Notes: generated from the sequence alone by a model not told the origin. 64,000 nt of DNA from Ciona intestinalis (GCF_000224145.3 NC_020171.2:1557008-1621007), one strand, 5' to 3'. Positions 1 through 11,999 are shown, numbered from the stretch's first letter. Numbers and translations: made by a program.

Positions 1-56
1 TGTTAGATATACCTATAAATGTTACATTTTGTAACAAAAATCACAAAAGTTTTATA

Positions 57-186
57 ACTTTTACAAGAGCAGTTAAGTTAGCATCTTTTATGTTCGTATG
101 TCATAAATAAGATATAGTTCAACTTTTACAAGAGCAGTTAAGTTAGCAACTTTTATGTTCGTATGTCATAAATAAGATATAGACAA
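57..186. repeat. 65-bp direct duplication
   Basis: Two adjacent copies begin at 57 and 122 with ACTTTTACAAGAGCAG and are nearly identical over about 62 bases. They lie in the presumed intron after the last visible GDAP2 exon. No coding content is seen. Confidence 0.85.
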
Positions 187-238
187 AATTCAAATTTTGC
201 AGATTTTTACACCTTTATTGCATAAAAACATAAACCAC

Positions 239-3200
239 CTTTTCCATGTTCATATTCTGTACGTTCATGTATTTTGCTACCAGTACCACAACAGGGGAGC
301 CCCCTCTGTCGTTACCACATACGTACAAGGCCTTGGTGGAAGCAATTTCCGATAAATTTTCGGTTCTTGCACATCTCAAAAGGCGGTGGTAACTGTAACA
401 TGAAACTAATTGAATGATACCATGCAAGAGTTAGTAAAAATTTATAAAGAGTTACACGTCAGATTAATTGTCACTTTTAAAAAGAGTTACATACCAGAAT
501 AATCATTAATTTATGAAGAGTTACATATCAGATAATTTGTGAATTTATAAAGGGTTACATATCAGACTAATTGTGATTTATAAAGAGTTACATGTCAGAT
601 TATTTGCAAATGTATAAAGAGTTTCATTAACTAAAACAGCGGAGAGAATTATCAGCAAATTACAGTCGTTTAAAAACCCGCTACAATGAAAACTTCTTCA
701 GTAAAACTGGGTAATAAAAACATGGCGGCAGAACAATTACCTAAATTTAGGCTAAATCAGAGGCCTATACTATGTTAAAGTATGTTATTTTCATACACAA
801 AATGTCTCAAACAAATATATTTACATTCTTTCTTGTGATTTGAGCATTTTATCTTTCGTCATGTTCTCGATTTGCCTTTTTCTCCTGCTGTCGTGGTCAC
901 CGGACATACTTGCGAATGAGTGGCTCGTTATTGTGGATGGTATGACGGGGTCTTCCTTGTGCGATGACTCTGGATGATATTGATACCTTATGCTTACTGT
1001 TGGGTTATACTTATACTTGTACAGTTTACAGAAATGGTGCATTTATATTCACACATTGTCAAGTTATAACATGGGTATATTCTTATACACCAGCCACACA
1101 TGGTGTATTCATACACCTCATGCTCACTGTCGAGTTATAACATGGGTATATTCTTATACACCAGACACACATGGTGTATTCATACACCTCATGCTCACTG
1201 CCAAGTTAATTACAATGTCCTCTTATACACCAGACACACATGGTGTATTCATACACCTCATGCTCACTGTCAAGTTATAACATGGGTGTCTTCTTATACA
1301 CCAGACACACATGGTGTATTCATACACCTCATGCTCACTGTCAAGTTATAACATGGGTGTATTCTTATACACCAGACACACATGGTGTAGTATTTTGTCC
1401 AATGCATACCGTTACTTTTATTTAATAAAAACGTACCAGACATCTCTGACGTTGCTTCATTTTCCGTTGCAAAATCCCTGATGCGTATCGCACGATCTGC
1501 TCGAACGATTTCACCCCAATCTGTAAACTCTGTTTGGGGAAGCCAATAAATAAAATCCGATGCTTCTGTATTACTCCTTGGAAAATACGTGGATAGCAGG
1601 TTACTGTATAAATCCATCTGTTTCTCTGTGAGGACCAGGACCACAGCTTTTGGATGACAAGAAAGTTTCTGAAGACAGCATCGAATAGTACCTAATTTCA
1701 AATTTTATTTGTTCGTTAGATTTAATTTGTTATTTCCCTTTTTTTTGAAGTGTTTAGTTACTGTAGTTTGAACCTTTAAGCTACAAGTTTGAAACAAAAT
1801 TTACCAAAAAATAGTTTAGTCAATGTAGTGTTTTGTTGGCTATTGTACAAATAACATAACGTTATTATTTCTTTGATTACAATAACGAAGGTCATATAAA
1901 ATAACAACAGAACAAAATATATTGTCATAATTTGTGACTACTCTTGATACCAAAAACTATGAACTTACGTATCAAAGGTATTATTCTCTATAAAAAAGAA
2001 TATTTTATATTTTATTTTCAAAAAATGAAATAACAGTCGTCATAACCTAAGAATCAGTCATACCACTAAGAATCCACAAACTTAAACTTACGTATGGCTA
2101 TGTGGCCCATATGCGTGGTGAGTGAAGGTTCTGCAGTTGGATCGTATAATAATGGAAACGCTACTGAAGACAACTTGTGTTCAGCAGCACATTGCATAGC
2201 ACCAACGTAGCATCCTATATATAGTGCAACGATTTAAATATTTAATATAACAGTGAATTTGTATTAAATGTGTTAAAGTTTAACAAAACTTTTGTTCGTG
2301 ACCGTCTGTCACATATTGCTCTCTAGCGACACAGGTGTTTACACTAACATCCTATATATTTAATTTAAACATTTTATAAAACTGTGGATATTTATGAAAA
2401 TGTGCCAAAGTTTTTGACAGACTGTCACTATTGCTCTATAGCGACATAAGTGTTTGCGCTAGCGAAAAACAATCCATTAAACATTTAATTTTTAGAAAAA
2501 TTGCTACAAGTCTTGCAAATGACAAACGAAACTTCGGAAATACACTATGATTTTATACCAGATGAGCCTCTAAAAGATTATTTACATTATGCCTGGTAGC
2601 AGAAGTAACATAATAAGCAAAATTTTTTTGTAATAAAATACAAGAGTATAAAGCCTACCTACTACCTACCATGTAGAGCAGTTTCCACTGCAGTTTGATA
2701 TTTCAATGATATTCTTGGTTCCATTACACTTATAACAAATCGTGCAGGTAATGCAAAGCCAGTTTCAAAAGTCACGGAGCCGGTTTTCATATCTGTATAA
2801 AAGAATGAATGTATAAAATTTTGTTGTGTTACCAAAATTGTAGCTTTTTGAATAATATCTTTTGTAGTGCTGACAACTTAAACAACTAAACATAAGTGAC
2901 CACTGGGTTGGAGCAATTACCGTTCAGTGTCTTGCTTGAGGACATATATGCCCACAATGGTAGCAGCGAAAAGACTTGAACCCAATACCTTGCTAACTAC
3001 TGTACAGGACGATACTATAGCTTGACTCTTCACTAGCACCAAAATGTTACTCTAAGTGTTGTAGTTATTTCTAAAACCATGAAAAACATTTTGTAACTTT
3101 ACCTTTATTGTGTTTGTATCTTTCATAAACTGCACTTATTTCCGGTCCAGCACCCAACGTAACATCTCTGGCAAGTTGCGACTTGCGTAGGTTGACATCG

Positions 3201-3919
3201 TTAATTGGTAGCACAACAGCATCAACCTCTAACTTTGATAAGTCGTCATAACTGTGTATGAAATATATTTTGTATACAAACTTTTTGTTATGAAATATAT
3301 ATTTTGAATAAAAAGGTTTATAACTAAAAAGTGTTTTATCTCCTGGGCTTAAAAAAATAAACATTTACTAATTCATTTATACTGCTATGACCAAATAACA
3401 ACAGTAAAACTTATTTTTCCTTGCCAGGTTAAATGGCGACAGTCATTAAAACACTGTTGTTTTGTTTCATACACCTTGTGCCCGCTTATGAGTTACCACA
3501 TATGTAACTTTGTTGGTTACTTTTTTTGTGGTTAAACAAAATTTGAACAACCCATGGGTCATCTTGAATTTAGTACAAAAATGCATTTGTGGGTATATAA
3601 AGTCTTTTTAGGTTTCTTGCCAAGACATTCATTTAACCTGTAAACTCTGAGCTGGGGGCTACAGTCAAGCGCGCTAACCACTTTTCCCTTGTGCAAAGGT
3701 AAAATTAAAGATAGTTATTTTGGCTTGAAAATATTAATTACCTTACCATATGTAAATTCTATCATTCAGATCATGGCGAACGTCGAACCGTAAATCCGGT
3801 ATATTTTCTTCGTCGCCCGTAAAGTTATCTTCATTTACGTACAGCTTGCTCCAGTTTTGCAGTTGGTTTAACGTAGTATGTGAATTTCTTTCAACAAAGT
3901 CAGAACTACGATCATCCAT
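239..3919 (-). CDS. GDAP2: GDAP2 homologue (macro domain + CRAL-TRIO), 5' portion
   Basis: Minus-strand gene whose 3' exons lie beyond the left edge. Seven coding exons, 5' to 3': 3919-3747, 3251-3103, 2792-2670, 2214-2092, 1691-1437, 969-825, 392-about 239. Phases chain without a stop across all junctions. The start is ATG at 3919 (MDDRSSDF). Exons 2-4 encode a macro-like domain (VDAVVLPINDV, GAGPEISAVYER, GFALPARFVISVMEP, HIAIR), matching the human GDAP2 order. Exon 5 gives STYFPRS, matching LPLYFPRS of the human protein. Exon 6 has SHSFASMSGD (human SHAFARMEGD). Exon 7 has RTENLSEIASTKALY (human RSEDLSDIASLKALY), at the entry to the CRAL-TRIO lipid-binding domain. Human GDAP2 is about 497 aa; about 370 codons are visible here. 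The last donor (AAG|GTGGTT at 239) is the least certain junction; otherwise a stop would follow at 215. The cellular role of GDAP2 is poorly known, so I assign family only. Confidence 0.88.
440..630. repeat. ~41-bp tandem repeat, about five degenerate copies
   Basis: Repeats of TATAAAGAGTTACATNTCAGA followed by an AT-rich spacer (ATTGT/AATTTGT) run through the GDAP2 intron between exons 6 and 7. Copies differ by point changes and small indels. No open frame of interest. Confidence 0.8.
1040..1395. repeat. ~70-bp minisatellite in a GDAP2 intron
   Basis: About five copies of a monomer containing CACACATGGTGTATTCATAC and CTCATGCTCACTGTCAAG. It fills the intron between GDAP2 exons 5 and 6. The same monomer recurs at about 15955-16170 and, reverse complemented, at 21800-21955, with fragments near 13140 and 47150. 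The open frames it creates are repeats of the same residues and are not genes. The reverse complement reads GAGCATGAGGTGTATGAA, resembling the 3' tail of the local SINE. Confidence 0.9.
2880..3045 (-). mobile_element. SINE fragment (tRNA-derived family), reverse orientation
   Basis: The stretch containing GTGACCACTGGGTTGGAGCA and CCACAATGGTAGCAGCGA is the reverse complement of the 5' and central part of the SINE seen full length at 6530-6835. It lies in the GDAP2 intron between exons 2 and 3. Confidence 0.7.
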
Positions 3920-4399
3920 AACGTACCGGTAACCTACAGAGGTCAATTTGAGTCTAAAAAAAAGCCGTGAATATACGACCGTCATTCTGGCAGAATCCTT
4001 TCGGACAGCCAAAAAGTGTTGCCGAGTATAAACTAGTCCCCGAACTTTATAAACCTTTACCAAAAACTATGTAGAACTTGGACAAAATGTTTAAAAAATT
4101 CATATAGTCTTGTTTTTAATATATTAAAATTTATGGCAATAAAAAAAACATCAGGGTTTACTTTAACCTTGACCTAACTTATTTGTTTTGGTTATACCCA
4201 AAGTATGTAGATAAACATATGTTAATATACCGACTCTGGTTATACCGGTACAATATAAACAGACTTCTACTACTAAGAAATTAAACCGGTATTTTAGCGC
4301 CCGCAGTATAGTAGTTAGTAAAAGCATTTTATATGCGAGATACAATGCTTCGTGTATATTTTACATATGAGGAGAATAGTAATAATTAGCAGGACTCTG

Positions 4400-4620
4400 G
4401 TAATTAGGGGTGTTATGTCCAAACTTTGTCGTGTTTTGGCGCTTTAACATTTTCGCGCCTGTTGCAACGTCACCACGGTTTTGGCGCGAGTACTGCAGCG
4501 CCTGTCGTGACGTCACTGATTACGCGCGAGGCATCTTTTTTCTCGCGTTTCCCTCTGTATTTCACAATCCTCTTTGTTTTACCATCAGTCTCTGTTAGCA
4601 GTCGTGTGTAACTTTCGTAC
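4400..4620 (-). promoter_or_regulatory. Presumptive GDAP2 promoter region with a consensus CRE
   Basis: A locally GC- and CpG-rich patch lies just upstream of the GDAP2 start, within otherwise AT-rich DNA. It includes a perfect palindromic cAMP-response element TGACGTCA at 4508-4515, a half-site CAACGTCACC near 4463, and several GGCGC/GCGCG motifs. Its position relative to the first coding exon fits a promoter, but no transcription start can be read from the sequence. Confidence 0.4.
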
Positions 4621-6529
4621 TGCACAAGTTAGTCTGGTGTTACAGTGTTAGTGATTTCATCATAGTATGTTTGTAGTCTATATCGTTGTAATCTATTTAG
4701 TCTACGTCGTTATGTTATAGCTCTTTTTTTTAAATAATAATATTTTATAGCTTACTAGCTAGAATTATTTCCTTTATCTGAACAATGAACGTGACATCAA
4801 CTACAGGAGTGCAGACTTATTACCGGGTAAGATGGATACCGTTAGCACATAAAACCAATCGTTTCTGATCGTGTTTTTAACAGTTAACAACGCCCTTCAA
4901 GGGTCGTGGGTATACGGTTATAATTCTGTAAATTTGATTTGTTTACTAACAAATGAACCATAAAAGATAATGAAAACGTGTCCCACCTTACCACAAACTA
5001 CTATATTATAGTAAGGTGGGGGAAGATGGGACACTTTGTCAGACACGATTTTTTAATTATTTTTAGTCTTTACGAACCCCTATTTAATGAGAATCAGAAA
5101 CATAATGTTGGTGTCCCATCTTCCCCCACATTGTAGTTTTCGTTTATTTTTCTTGCTAAACTTTCAAAGCTTTTATTTAATAGTGTATACCTCAGACGTA
5201 ATTAAAATATACTATACTGATATAATAACAAGATAATTAAAAAAAAATATATATTTGAAATTCAGTTATTTGTACTCGGAGATAATTTATAAGAAGTGGC
5301 TTGTGCGATAATCAATGTAGCAAAACCCAATTTGTAGCGAAATGCAAACTTTATTAAAAATTATTATCATTTTTTGTTATTACAAGTTATAATGCATTTA
5401 TTGTAGGATAAAATATTTATCAATTGATGTTCGAATAGTAGCCTACCCAAGCACTATCGTTCAAACAATACTAATTGTCATACAATAATATAATGTATGA
5501 AACATGTTAAAAATTTACGTATGCTCCTAATAATAAATAATTACACTTATTAATCAAAATTAACAATGATTTTGTCCCGTCTTACAAACTGTCCCGTCTT
5601 ACACTGTGTGTTTTCGAGATTGTAAAATTTCACCTGTTGTGCGAATCGCTTAATATAACTCCTCGTGTGTTTTATTATATTATTTTAAATTGTTGTCATT
5701 TAATAAAGGAGTGATAGTACTAATTCGTGGTATCACCCAAAAAACGTCATGTAGTGTCCCATATTCCCCCACTGTACTATACGTAGTAAAATAATGAAAA
5801 CATGTCCCATTTTACCGCAAACTACTATATTATTTCGTTGCAATTTATATGGTCTTATGTCGTTTTGTTAAATTTGATATCAACTACAAGAGTGCAGACT
5901 TATGATGGGGTAAGATAGATACCGTTAGCACATAAAAACTATAGTTTCTGATCGTGTTTTTAACAACTAACAAATGAGGCGATAAAAGATAATGAAAATA
6001 TGTCATATCTTTCCCCACTGTACTATATGTGCACCATTAACCATCTTACCCCACAGTATTCCTATAGTTTTTAAATACCTCGTGTACAAACAGATCAAGT
6101 TGAAAATTTGCTCCAAAATTTATGTTAAAATCCTCGGAGCCTTCTAGATTTTCCAAATTTCTTTGCCGGTGATACTTAAGGATGACAAACTCGCCGAAAA
6201 AATCGACCGACGTCATTCCAAATTCAGACGAAAGCAGCTCACATACGACACCTAGCGACAGTTCAAAATACGAAATTCAGAGCTTCAGTCGCAGATGGTT
6301 TACACTTGTTATTTCATAAAGTACTATTTTCTATGGGCTTTTAACCCGGCATGTTACGGGCCCGTTAACAGTTAAACACTGGATTTTGTGACGAAAACAT
6401 CAGATTTGTGAAAAAAGTTTTCGTACATCGAAACAATATGAGTCGTCACTGACAGAGGGCGATTTTGAAAGAAAACACAACAGAAACTTCAACAGACTCT
6501 ACACGTTCAAGTATAGAAACGAAATTGAC
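4621..6529. other. Intergenic spacer with clustered MITE copies
   Basis: No gene seen. It contains diverged MITE copies of the GGGGAAGATGGGACAC family: about 4825-5015, a short perfect-ended one at about 5016-5136 (GTGGGGGAAGATGGGACAC ... GTGTCCCATCTTCCCCCAC type ends), and about 5885-6050. Between them are isolated end fragments such as GTCCCGTCTTAC at 5576-5605. The rest is AT-rich sequence with no recognisable coding exon. Confidence 0.65.
5016..5136. mobile_element. Short MITE with inverted ends
   Basis: The left end GTGGGGGAAGATGGGACAC is the reverse complement of the right end GTGTCCCATCTTCCCCCAC, apart from flanking bases. The 120-bp length suggests an internally deleted copy of the ~190-bp family found elsewhere in the window. 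It has no coding capacity. Confidence 0.75.
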
Positions 6530-6835
6530 CGGCGCAGTGGCAAAGTGGTTAGCGCGCCTGCCTGTAACCCAGAGGTAATAAGGTCAAGGCTCGTCGCTTC
6601 TACCATATTGTTTGGCGTATATGTGTCCTTGCCCAAGACACTTAACTACAATTATTCCAATCCAGCGGTCATTACGGGTTGTCCAAATTATCAGCCATAC
6701 ACAAAAAAATCCAAAAACGAAGTACATGGTATACTAACTCCTAGGCTGGCACGAGGTGTACGAACACCCGTGTTATAACAACTGTCGTTTTCCGGCCACG
6801 CAAAGGTAAAGTATAAGTTACATTCATTCATTACA
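6530..6835 (+). mobile_element. Near full-length tRNA-derived SINE
   Basis: The head resembles a tRNA gene, with an A-box-like TGGCAAAGTGGTTAGCGC near 6538 and a B-box-like AAGGTCAAGGCTCG near 6581, consistent with RNA polymerase III promoters. A body follows (CTTGCCCAAGACACTTAA, GGGTTGTCCAAATTATCAG), then a conserved tail (GGCACGAGGTGTACGAA, CGTGTTATAACAACTGTCG, CGCAAAGGTAAAGTA) ending in ATTCATTC. The same head, body and tail recur in either orientation at about 2880, 7960, 8805, 11560, 16970, 28340, 32570, 34690 and 43260. Family assignment rests on this internal recurrence; I recall composite SINEs described in Ciona but cannot confirm the name. Confidence 0.8.
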
Positions 6836-6839
6836 CTGC

Positions 6840-9800
6840 TATTTTTCTACGTGGTTTCAATCGGTCTTGTTATGGCCCAACTAACAGCGAATTTACCAAG
6901 TATACCTGAAAGAACAAACCAGGCTTGGCAAGTGAATGGTTCATTTTCTCTCAATCGGTGTTTTTTTATCTTCATGTCTTTACCGATGTCATCGGCGACG
7001 TCAAAGTTGGTGTTACGGGAATGGTATTTTGTATTGACCAGTTTATTCATGCTCGGTTTTGCACTTACTATTGGCTGCTTATCCAGGAAAGGCTACATTG
7101 CGATCATTTTTAGCCGAACACATATGGGTTTCAGTGATATATTATCATGGTCGATTCCTCCGTCTACTTTGGTTCCCCGTTAACGAAGTCGCAACAGCAG
7201 TCACTTTGCAAGTCGTAGGGCGCTGGCGAAGCAGTAGGTTCAGTTAAATGCAAACAAGGTTGACCATTCTTTTTATAACGTTTACAGTGATATCATTATT
7301 GCTCTCTGTCTTTATTTTAATCTTTGACGGTGAAATCCTTGTCGTATTTTAAATACCGCTGCATCTTGGACTCACACACAGCCCAACCAATTCCAAGCGC
7401 GACACACAGAATTCCATCCGCGACACACACGACGGCCCACAATCCAACCGACCCCCTCCACCTAGCAGAGTCATGAACTAAGTCTCAGTAATGGATTATG
7501 ACTTGTGACAGCAACCTGGATCATTGTGCAACTACACATATATATAGATCTATTGGCTGCTCAACCAGGAATGGCTACATTGCGATCATTTTTAACACTC
7601 ACCATTTAAGTCCTTCATGCGACCGATGTCGCTCTATCTTGGACTCAGACGCAGTCTCACTCAGACGCAGTCCAACCATTTTCCCCACAGACCAACCAAC
7701 TCGTGTTATGAACTAAGTCTCTTGGCAGCAACCTGAAGTATGCAACTCATGTCACCGACTTTGCGACACCATAGCAGTCGAAATTTTTCGCACCATTTTG
7801 TATCCTCGTGTGCTTACGTGTTCTTTTTCATGCGAGTGCTCCACCTTGAACACACATTCCAACCGATTCGCATCGCAGTCAGACATGTATTTTTCGCACA
7901 ATTTTTTATCATCGTGTGCACTTTCAACTTTGCGTATGATTTTTGTTGTGATATGGCTTATAATTTGGACAACTCATTAGTGACCGCTGTTGGAGCAATG
8001 TCTGTTTCCAAAGACATACACCGTATCAGTACCGCCGTCGAGCATCGAACCGGGACATTTTGGTTTCGATACAGGCGCCTAAACCACTAAGCCACTGCGC
8101 CAGACATCATTACTGCTTACAATTGCAGCTATTGTTGTATTGAAGGTCGAACCGCCTTTGCCGCCGAGTAAATTGCTTTCTATTCTAACCTTTTCCTGGT
8201 CAAGAACCTGAGATTTAGGCCAGGCTTTGCCATTACCCCAACACCCGGAAAACCCATTAAAGTCCTTCATGCGACCGATGCCGCTCCATCTCGATGACAG
8301 TTCCCAACTCCAATTCGCGACAACGTCCAACCAACTCCATCCGCGACACACAGTCCAACCAACTCCATTCGCGACACACAGTCCTACCAGTCAAACCGAC
8401 TCCATCCGCGACACATTTTTTTCTCTTTATGTCTTTACCGATGTCATCGGCGACGTCAAAGATACACGGAAATGTTATTTTGTACTGACCAGTTTATTCA
8501 TGTTCGTTTTCCACCAAGAATGGCTACATTGCGATCATTTTTACCCGAACACTTTTGGGTTTCACCATTTAAATCCTTCATGCGACCGATGTCGCTCTAT
8601 CTTGGACTCAGACGCAGTCCAACCATTTTCCACACAGACCAACCAACTCAAGTTATGAACTAAGTCTCTTGGCAGCAACCTGAAGTATGCAACTCATGTC
8701 ACCGACTTTGCGACACCGCATAGCAGTCGAACATGTGTTTTTCGCACCTCGTGGGCTTACGTGTTCTGTTTCATGCGACTGCTCCATCATAAACACACGC
8801 AGTATAATTTGGACAGCCCATTAGTGACCGCTGTTGGAGCAATGTCTGTTTCCAAAGACATACACCGTATCAGTACCGCCGTCGAGCATCGAACCGGGCA
8901 CACTTTGGTTTCGATACAGGCGCCTAAACCACTAAGCCACTGCGCCGGACATCATTACTGCTTACAATTGCAGCTATTGTTGTATTGAAGGTCGAACCGC
9001 CTTTGCCGCCGAGTAAATTGCTTTCTATTCTAACCTTTTTCTGGTCAAGAATTGTGTGGCACATTACCCCAACACCCGGAAAACCCATTAAAGTCCTTCA
9101 TGCGACCGATGCCGCTCCATCTCGATGACAGTTCCCAACTCAATTCGCGACAACGTCCAACCAACTCCATCCACGACCACAGCCCAACCAACTCCATTCG
9201 CGACACACAGTCCAACCAACTCTATCACAGTACAACCAACTCCATCACAGTACAATCCAACTCTGTCTGACCAACTCCATTCGCGACACACAGTCCAACC
9301 AACTCCATTCGCGACACACAATCCAACCAACTCCATCCGCGACACACAGTCCAACCACACAGTGCAACCAACTCCATCTGCGACACACAATCCAACCAAC
9401 TTCATTCTTTTCCTGGTCAAGAACCTGGGATTTAGGCCAGGTTTGGCCCATTACCCCAACACCCGGAAAACCTATTGAAGTCTTTCATGCGACCGATGCC
9501 GCTCCATCTCGACAAGTCCCCAACTCCATTCACGACACACAATCCAACCAGTCTGACCAACTCCATCCGCGACACACAGTCCGACCAACTACATTCGCGA
9601 CACATAACCTTTTCCTGGTCAAGAACCTGAGATTTAGGCCAGGTTTGGCCCATTACCCCCAACACCTGGAAAACCTATTGAAGTCCTTCATGCGACCGAT
9701 GCTCCATCCGCGACAACGTCCAACCAACTCCATCTGCGCGACACACAGTCCAACCAACTCCATTCGCGACACACAGTCCGACCAGTCCACGCGACACACA

Positions 9801-11770
9801 GTCCAACCAACTCAATCCGCGACACAATTGTAAGCAGTAATGATTTTTTTCTCTTTATGTCTTTACCGATGTCATCGGCGACGTCATCGGCGACGTCAAA
9901 GATGGTGTTACGGAAATGTTATTTTGTATGACCAGTTTATTCATGTTCGTTTTCCACCAAGAATGGCTACATTGCGATCATTTTTAACCGAACACTTATG
10001 GGTTTCACCATTTAAGTCCTTTATGCGACCGATGTCGCTCTATCTTGGACTCAGACGCAGTCCAACCATTTTCCACACAGACCAACCAACTCGAGTTATG
10101 AACTAAGTCTCTTGGCAGCAAACCTGAAGTATGCAACTCATGTCACCGACTTTGCGACACGGCATAGCAGTCAGACATGTATTTTTCGCACAATTTTGGA
10201 TCATCGTGTGCANNNNNNNNNNNNNNNNNNNNNNNNNNNNNNNNNNNNNNNNNNNNNNNNNNATCTCGATGACAGTCCCAACTCAATTCGCGACAACGTC
10301 CAACCAACTCCATCCACGACCACAGCCCAACCAACTCCATTCGCGACACACAGTCCAACCAACTCTATCACAGTACAACCAACTCCATCACAGTACAACC
10401 AACTCTGTCTGACCAACTCCATTCGCGACACACAGTCCAACCAACTCCATTCGCGACACACAATCCAACCAACTCCATCCGCGACACACAGTCCAACCAC
10501 ACAGTGCAACCAACTCCATCTGCGACACACAGTACAACCAACTCCATCTGCGACACACAGTCCAACCAACTCCATCCGCGACACACAGTCCAACCACACA
10601 GTGCAACCAACTCCATCTGCGACACACAGTCCAACCACACAGTGCAACCAACTCCATCTGCGACACACAGTCCAACCAACTTCATTCTTTTCCTGGTCAA
10701 GAACCTGGGATTTAGGCCAGGTTTGGCCCATTACCCCAACACCCGGAAAACCTATTGAAGTCTTTCATGCGACCGATGCCGCTCCATCTCGACAAGTCCC
10801 CAACTCCATTCACGACACACAATCCAACCAGTCTGACCAACTCCATCCGCGACACACAGTCCGACCTATACATTCGCGACACATACCTTTTCCTGGTCAA
10901 GAACCTGAGATTTAGGCCAGGTTTGGCCATTACCCCAACACCCGGAAAACCTATTGAAGTCTTTCATGCGACCGATGCTCCATCTCGATGACAGCCCCCA
11001 ACCCCATTCGCGACAACGTCCAACCAACTTTATTTGCGCGACACACAGTCCAACCGGCTCCATTCGCTACACACATTCTGACCGACACACAGTCCGACCA
11101 ACTCCATCCGCGACACACAGTCCAACAAACTCCATCCGCTGCACACAACCCACGCGACACACAGTCCGACCGACTCCATCCGCGACACACAGTCCGACCA
11201 ACTCCATCCGCGACACACAATCCACGCGACACGCAGTCCAACCAACTGCATCCGCGACACACAGTCTAACCAACTCCATCCGCGACAGTCTAACCAACTC
11301 CATCTGCGACACACAGTTCAACCAGCGACACACAGTCCAACCAAACTCCAGCTGCCACACACAGTTCAACCAGCGACACACAGTCCAACCAACTCCATCC
11401 GCGACACGACACACACCTAGAGTCATCATGAACTAAGTCTCAGTCTTGGATTTTGTATCGTGTGGTAGCATCTTGAACCAAGTCTTCAACTCATGTCATC
11501 AACTTTGCGACACCGCATAGCAGTCGGACTTTTTCTCGCAACATATGCTCACCCATTATAGTGACCGCTGGGTTGAAGCAATGTCCGTTAAGTGTCTTGC
11601 CAAGGACCCACATGCCGACCAGTATTAGCATCGCCGTCGAGCTTCGAACCAGGGACACTTTGATTTCGATGCAGGCGTCTAAACCAGTAAGCCACTGCGC
11701 CGGATATCATTACTGCTTACAATTGCAGCTATTCTTGTATTAATGGACCGAACCTTCTTTGCTGCCGCGT
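6840..11770. repeat. Hierarchical satellite array (28-bp monomer in ~840-bp units)
   Basis: About 5 kb of tandem repeats at three scales. The monomer is 28 bp, a unit such as CGCGACACACAGTCCAACCA plus ACTCCATC, present in dozens of degenerate copies (7370-7470, 8280-8410, 9120-9410, 9490-9820, 10270-10690, 10780-11430). Blocks of monomers alternate with non-monomer segments, one with TTACCGATGTCATCGGCGAC (near 6975, 8425, 9860) and one with GAGATTTAGGCCAGG (near 8205, 9425, 9630, 10705, 10905). Reversed SINE pieces with TTGGAGCAATGTCTG lie at 7990 and 8834, a period of about 843 bp. A 50-N gap interrupts it at 10213-10262. Long frames on both strands here are translations of the repeat, not genes. 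Confidence 0.9.
10213..10262. other. Assembly gap (50 N)
   Basis: Exactly 50 N inside the satellite. A round 50 usually marks a gap of unknown size, and sequence on both sides belongs to the same higher-order repeat, so the true array length is unknown. Confidence 0.9.
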
Positions 11771-11771
11771 A

Positions 11772-11997
11772 TTGCTCAAGCTAAAGCGAAGCAAACTCGA
11801 CAGGAAGCTATTACTAACAGAGATCGCAGATTATAGACAAATCAATATTCCTGGCTTCGGATTTTTCAAGCATGTATATCCTATTGTTGGCTGTACGATG
11901 CTAAAATATCTTGCTCCTGTCGCTTCTACAGCTTTTCCAGTGGGCATGACAGTCCTGGCCACAATAGCGGCGAGTGTCATCATACGTAAGTATCATA
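11772..11997 (+). other. Orphan exon-like open frame, unidentified
   Basis: An open frame of about 75 codons runs from the edge of the satellite to a near-perfect donor (ATAC|GTAAGTAT near 11985). The translation has a basic start (KLKRSKLDRK), then a hydrophobic stretch (STAFPVGMTVLATIAASVII) that could be a membrane segment. I found no partner exon downstream and no upstream start outside the satellite. It may be chance, a decayed gene piece, or an exon of a gene collapsed in the satellite. Confidence that it is coding is low. Confidence 0.15.
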
Positions 11998-11999
11998 TA

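Noticed and set aside
990..1425. Plus-strand frames with repeated [12 protein letters not shown]
   Set aside because: Product of the ~70-bp intronic minisatellite.
6847..7247. Overlapping frames on both strands at the satellite edge
   Set aside because: The DNA recurs in the satellite spacer modules (8425, 9860) with frame-breaking differences; no protein similarity seen.
9120..11430. CRISPR-like regularly spaced repeats
   Set aside because: Monomers are directly adjacent and degenerate, without unique spacers, in a eukaryotic genome; it is a satellite.
8079..11436. Many long open frames on both strands with repeated residues such as CVADGVGWTVCR or QPTPSATHSPTN
   Set aside because: They are translations of the 28-bp satellite; because 28 is not a multiple of three the frames shift through all three readings, and no start, splice or family context supports them.
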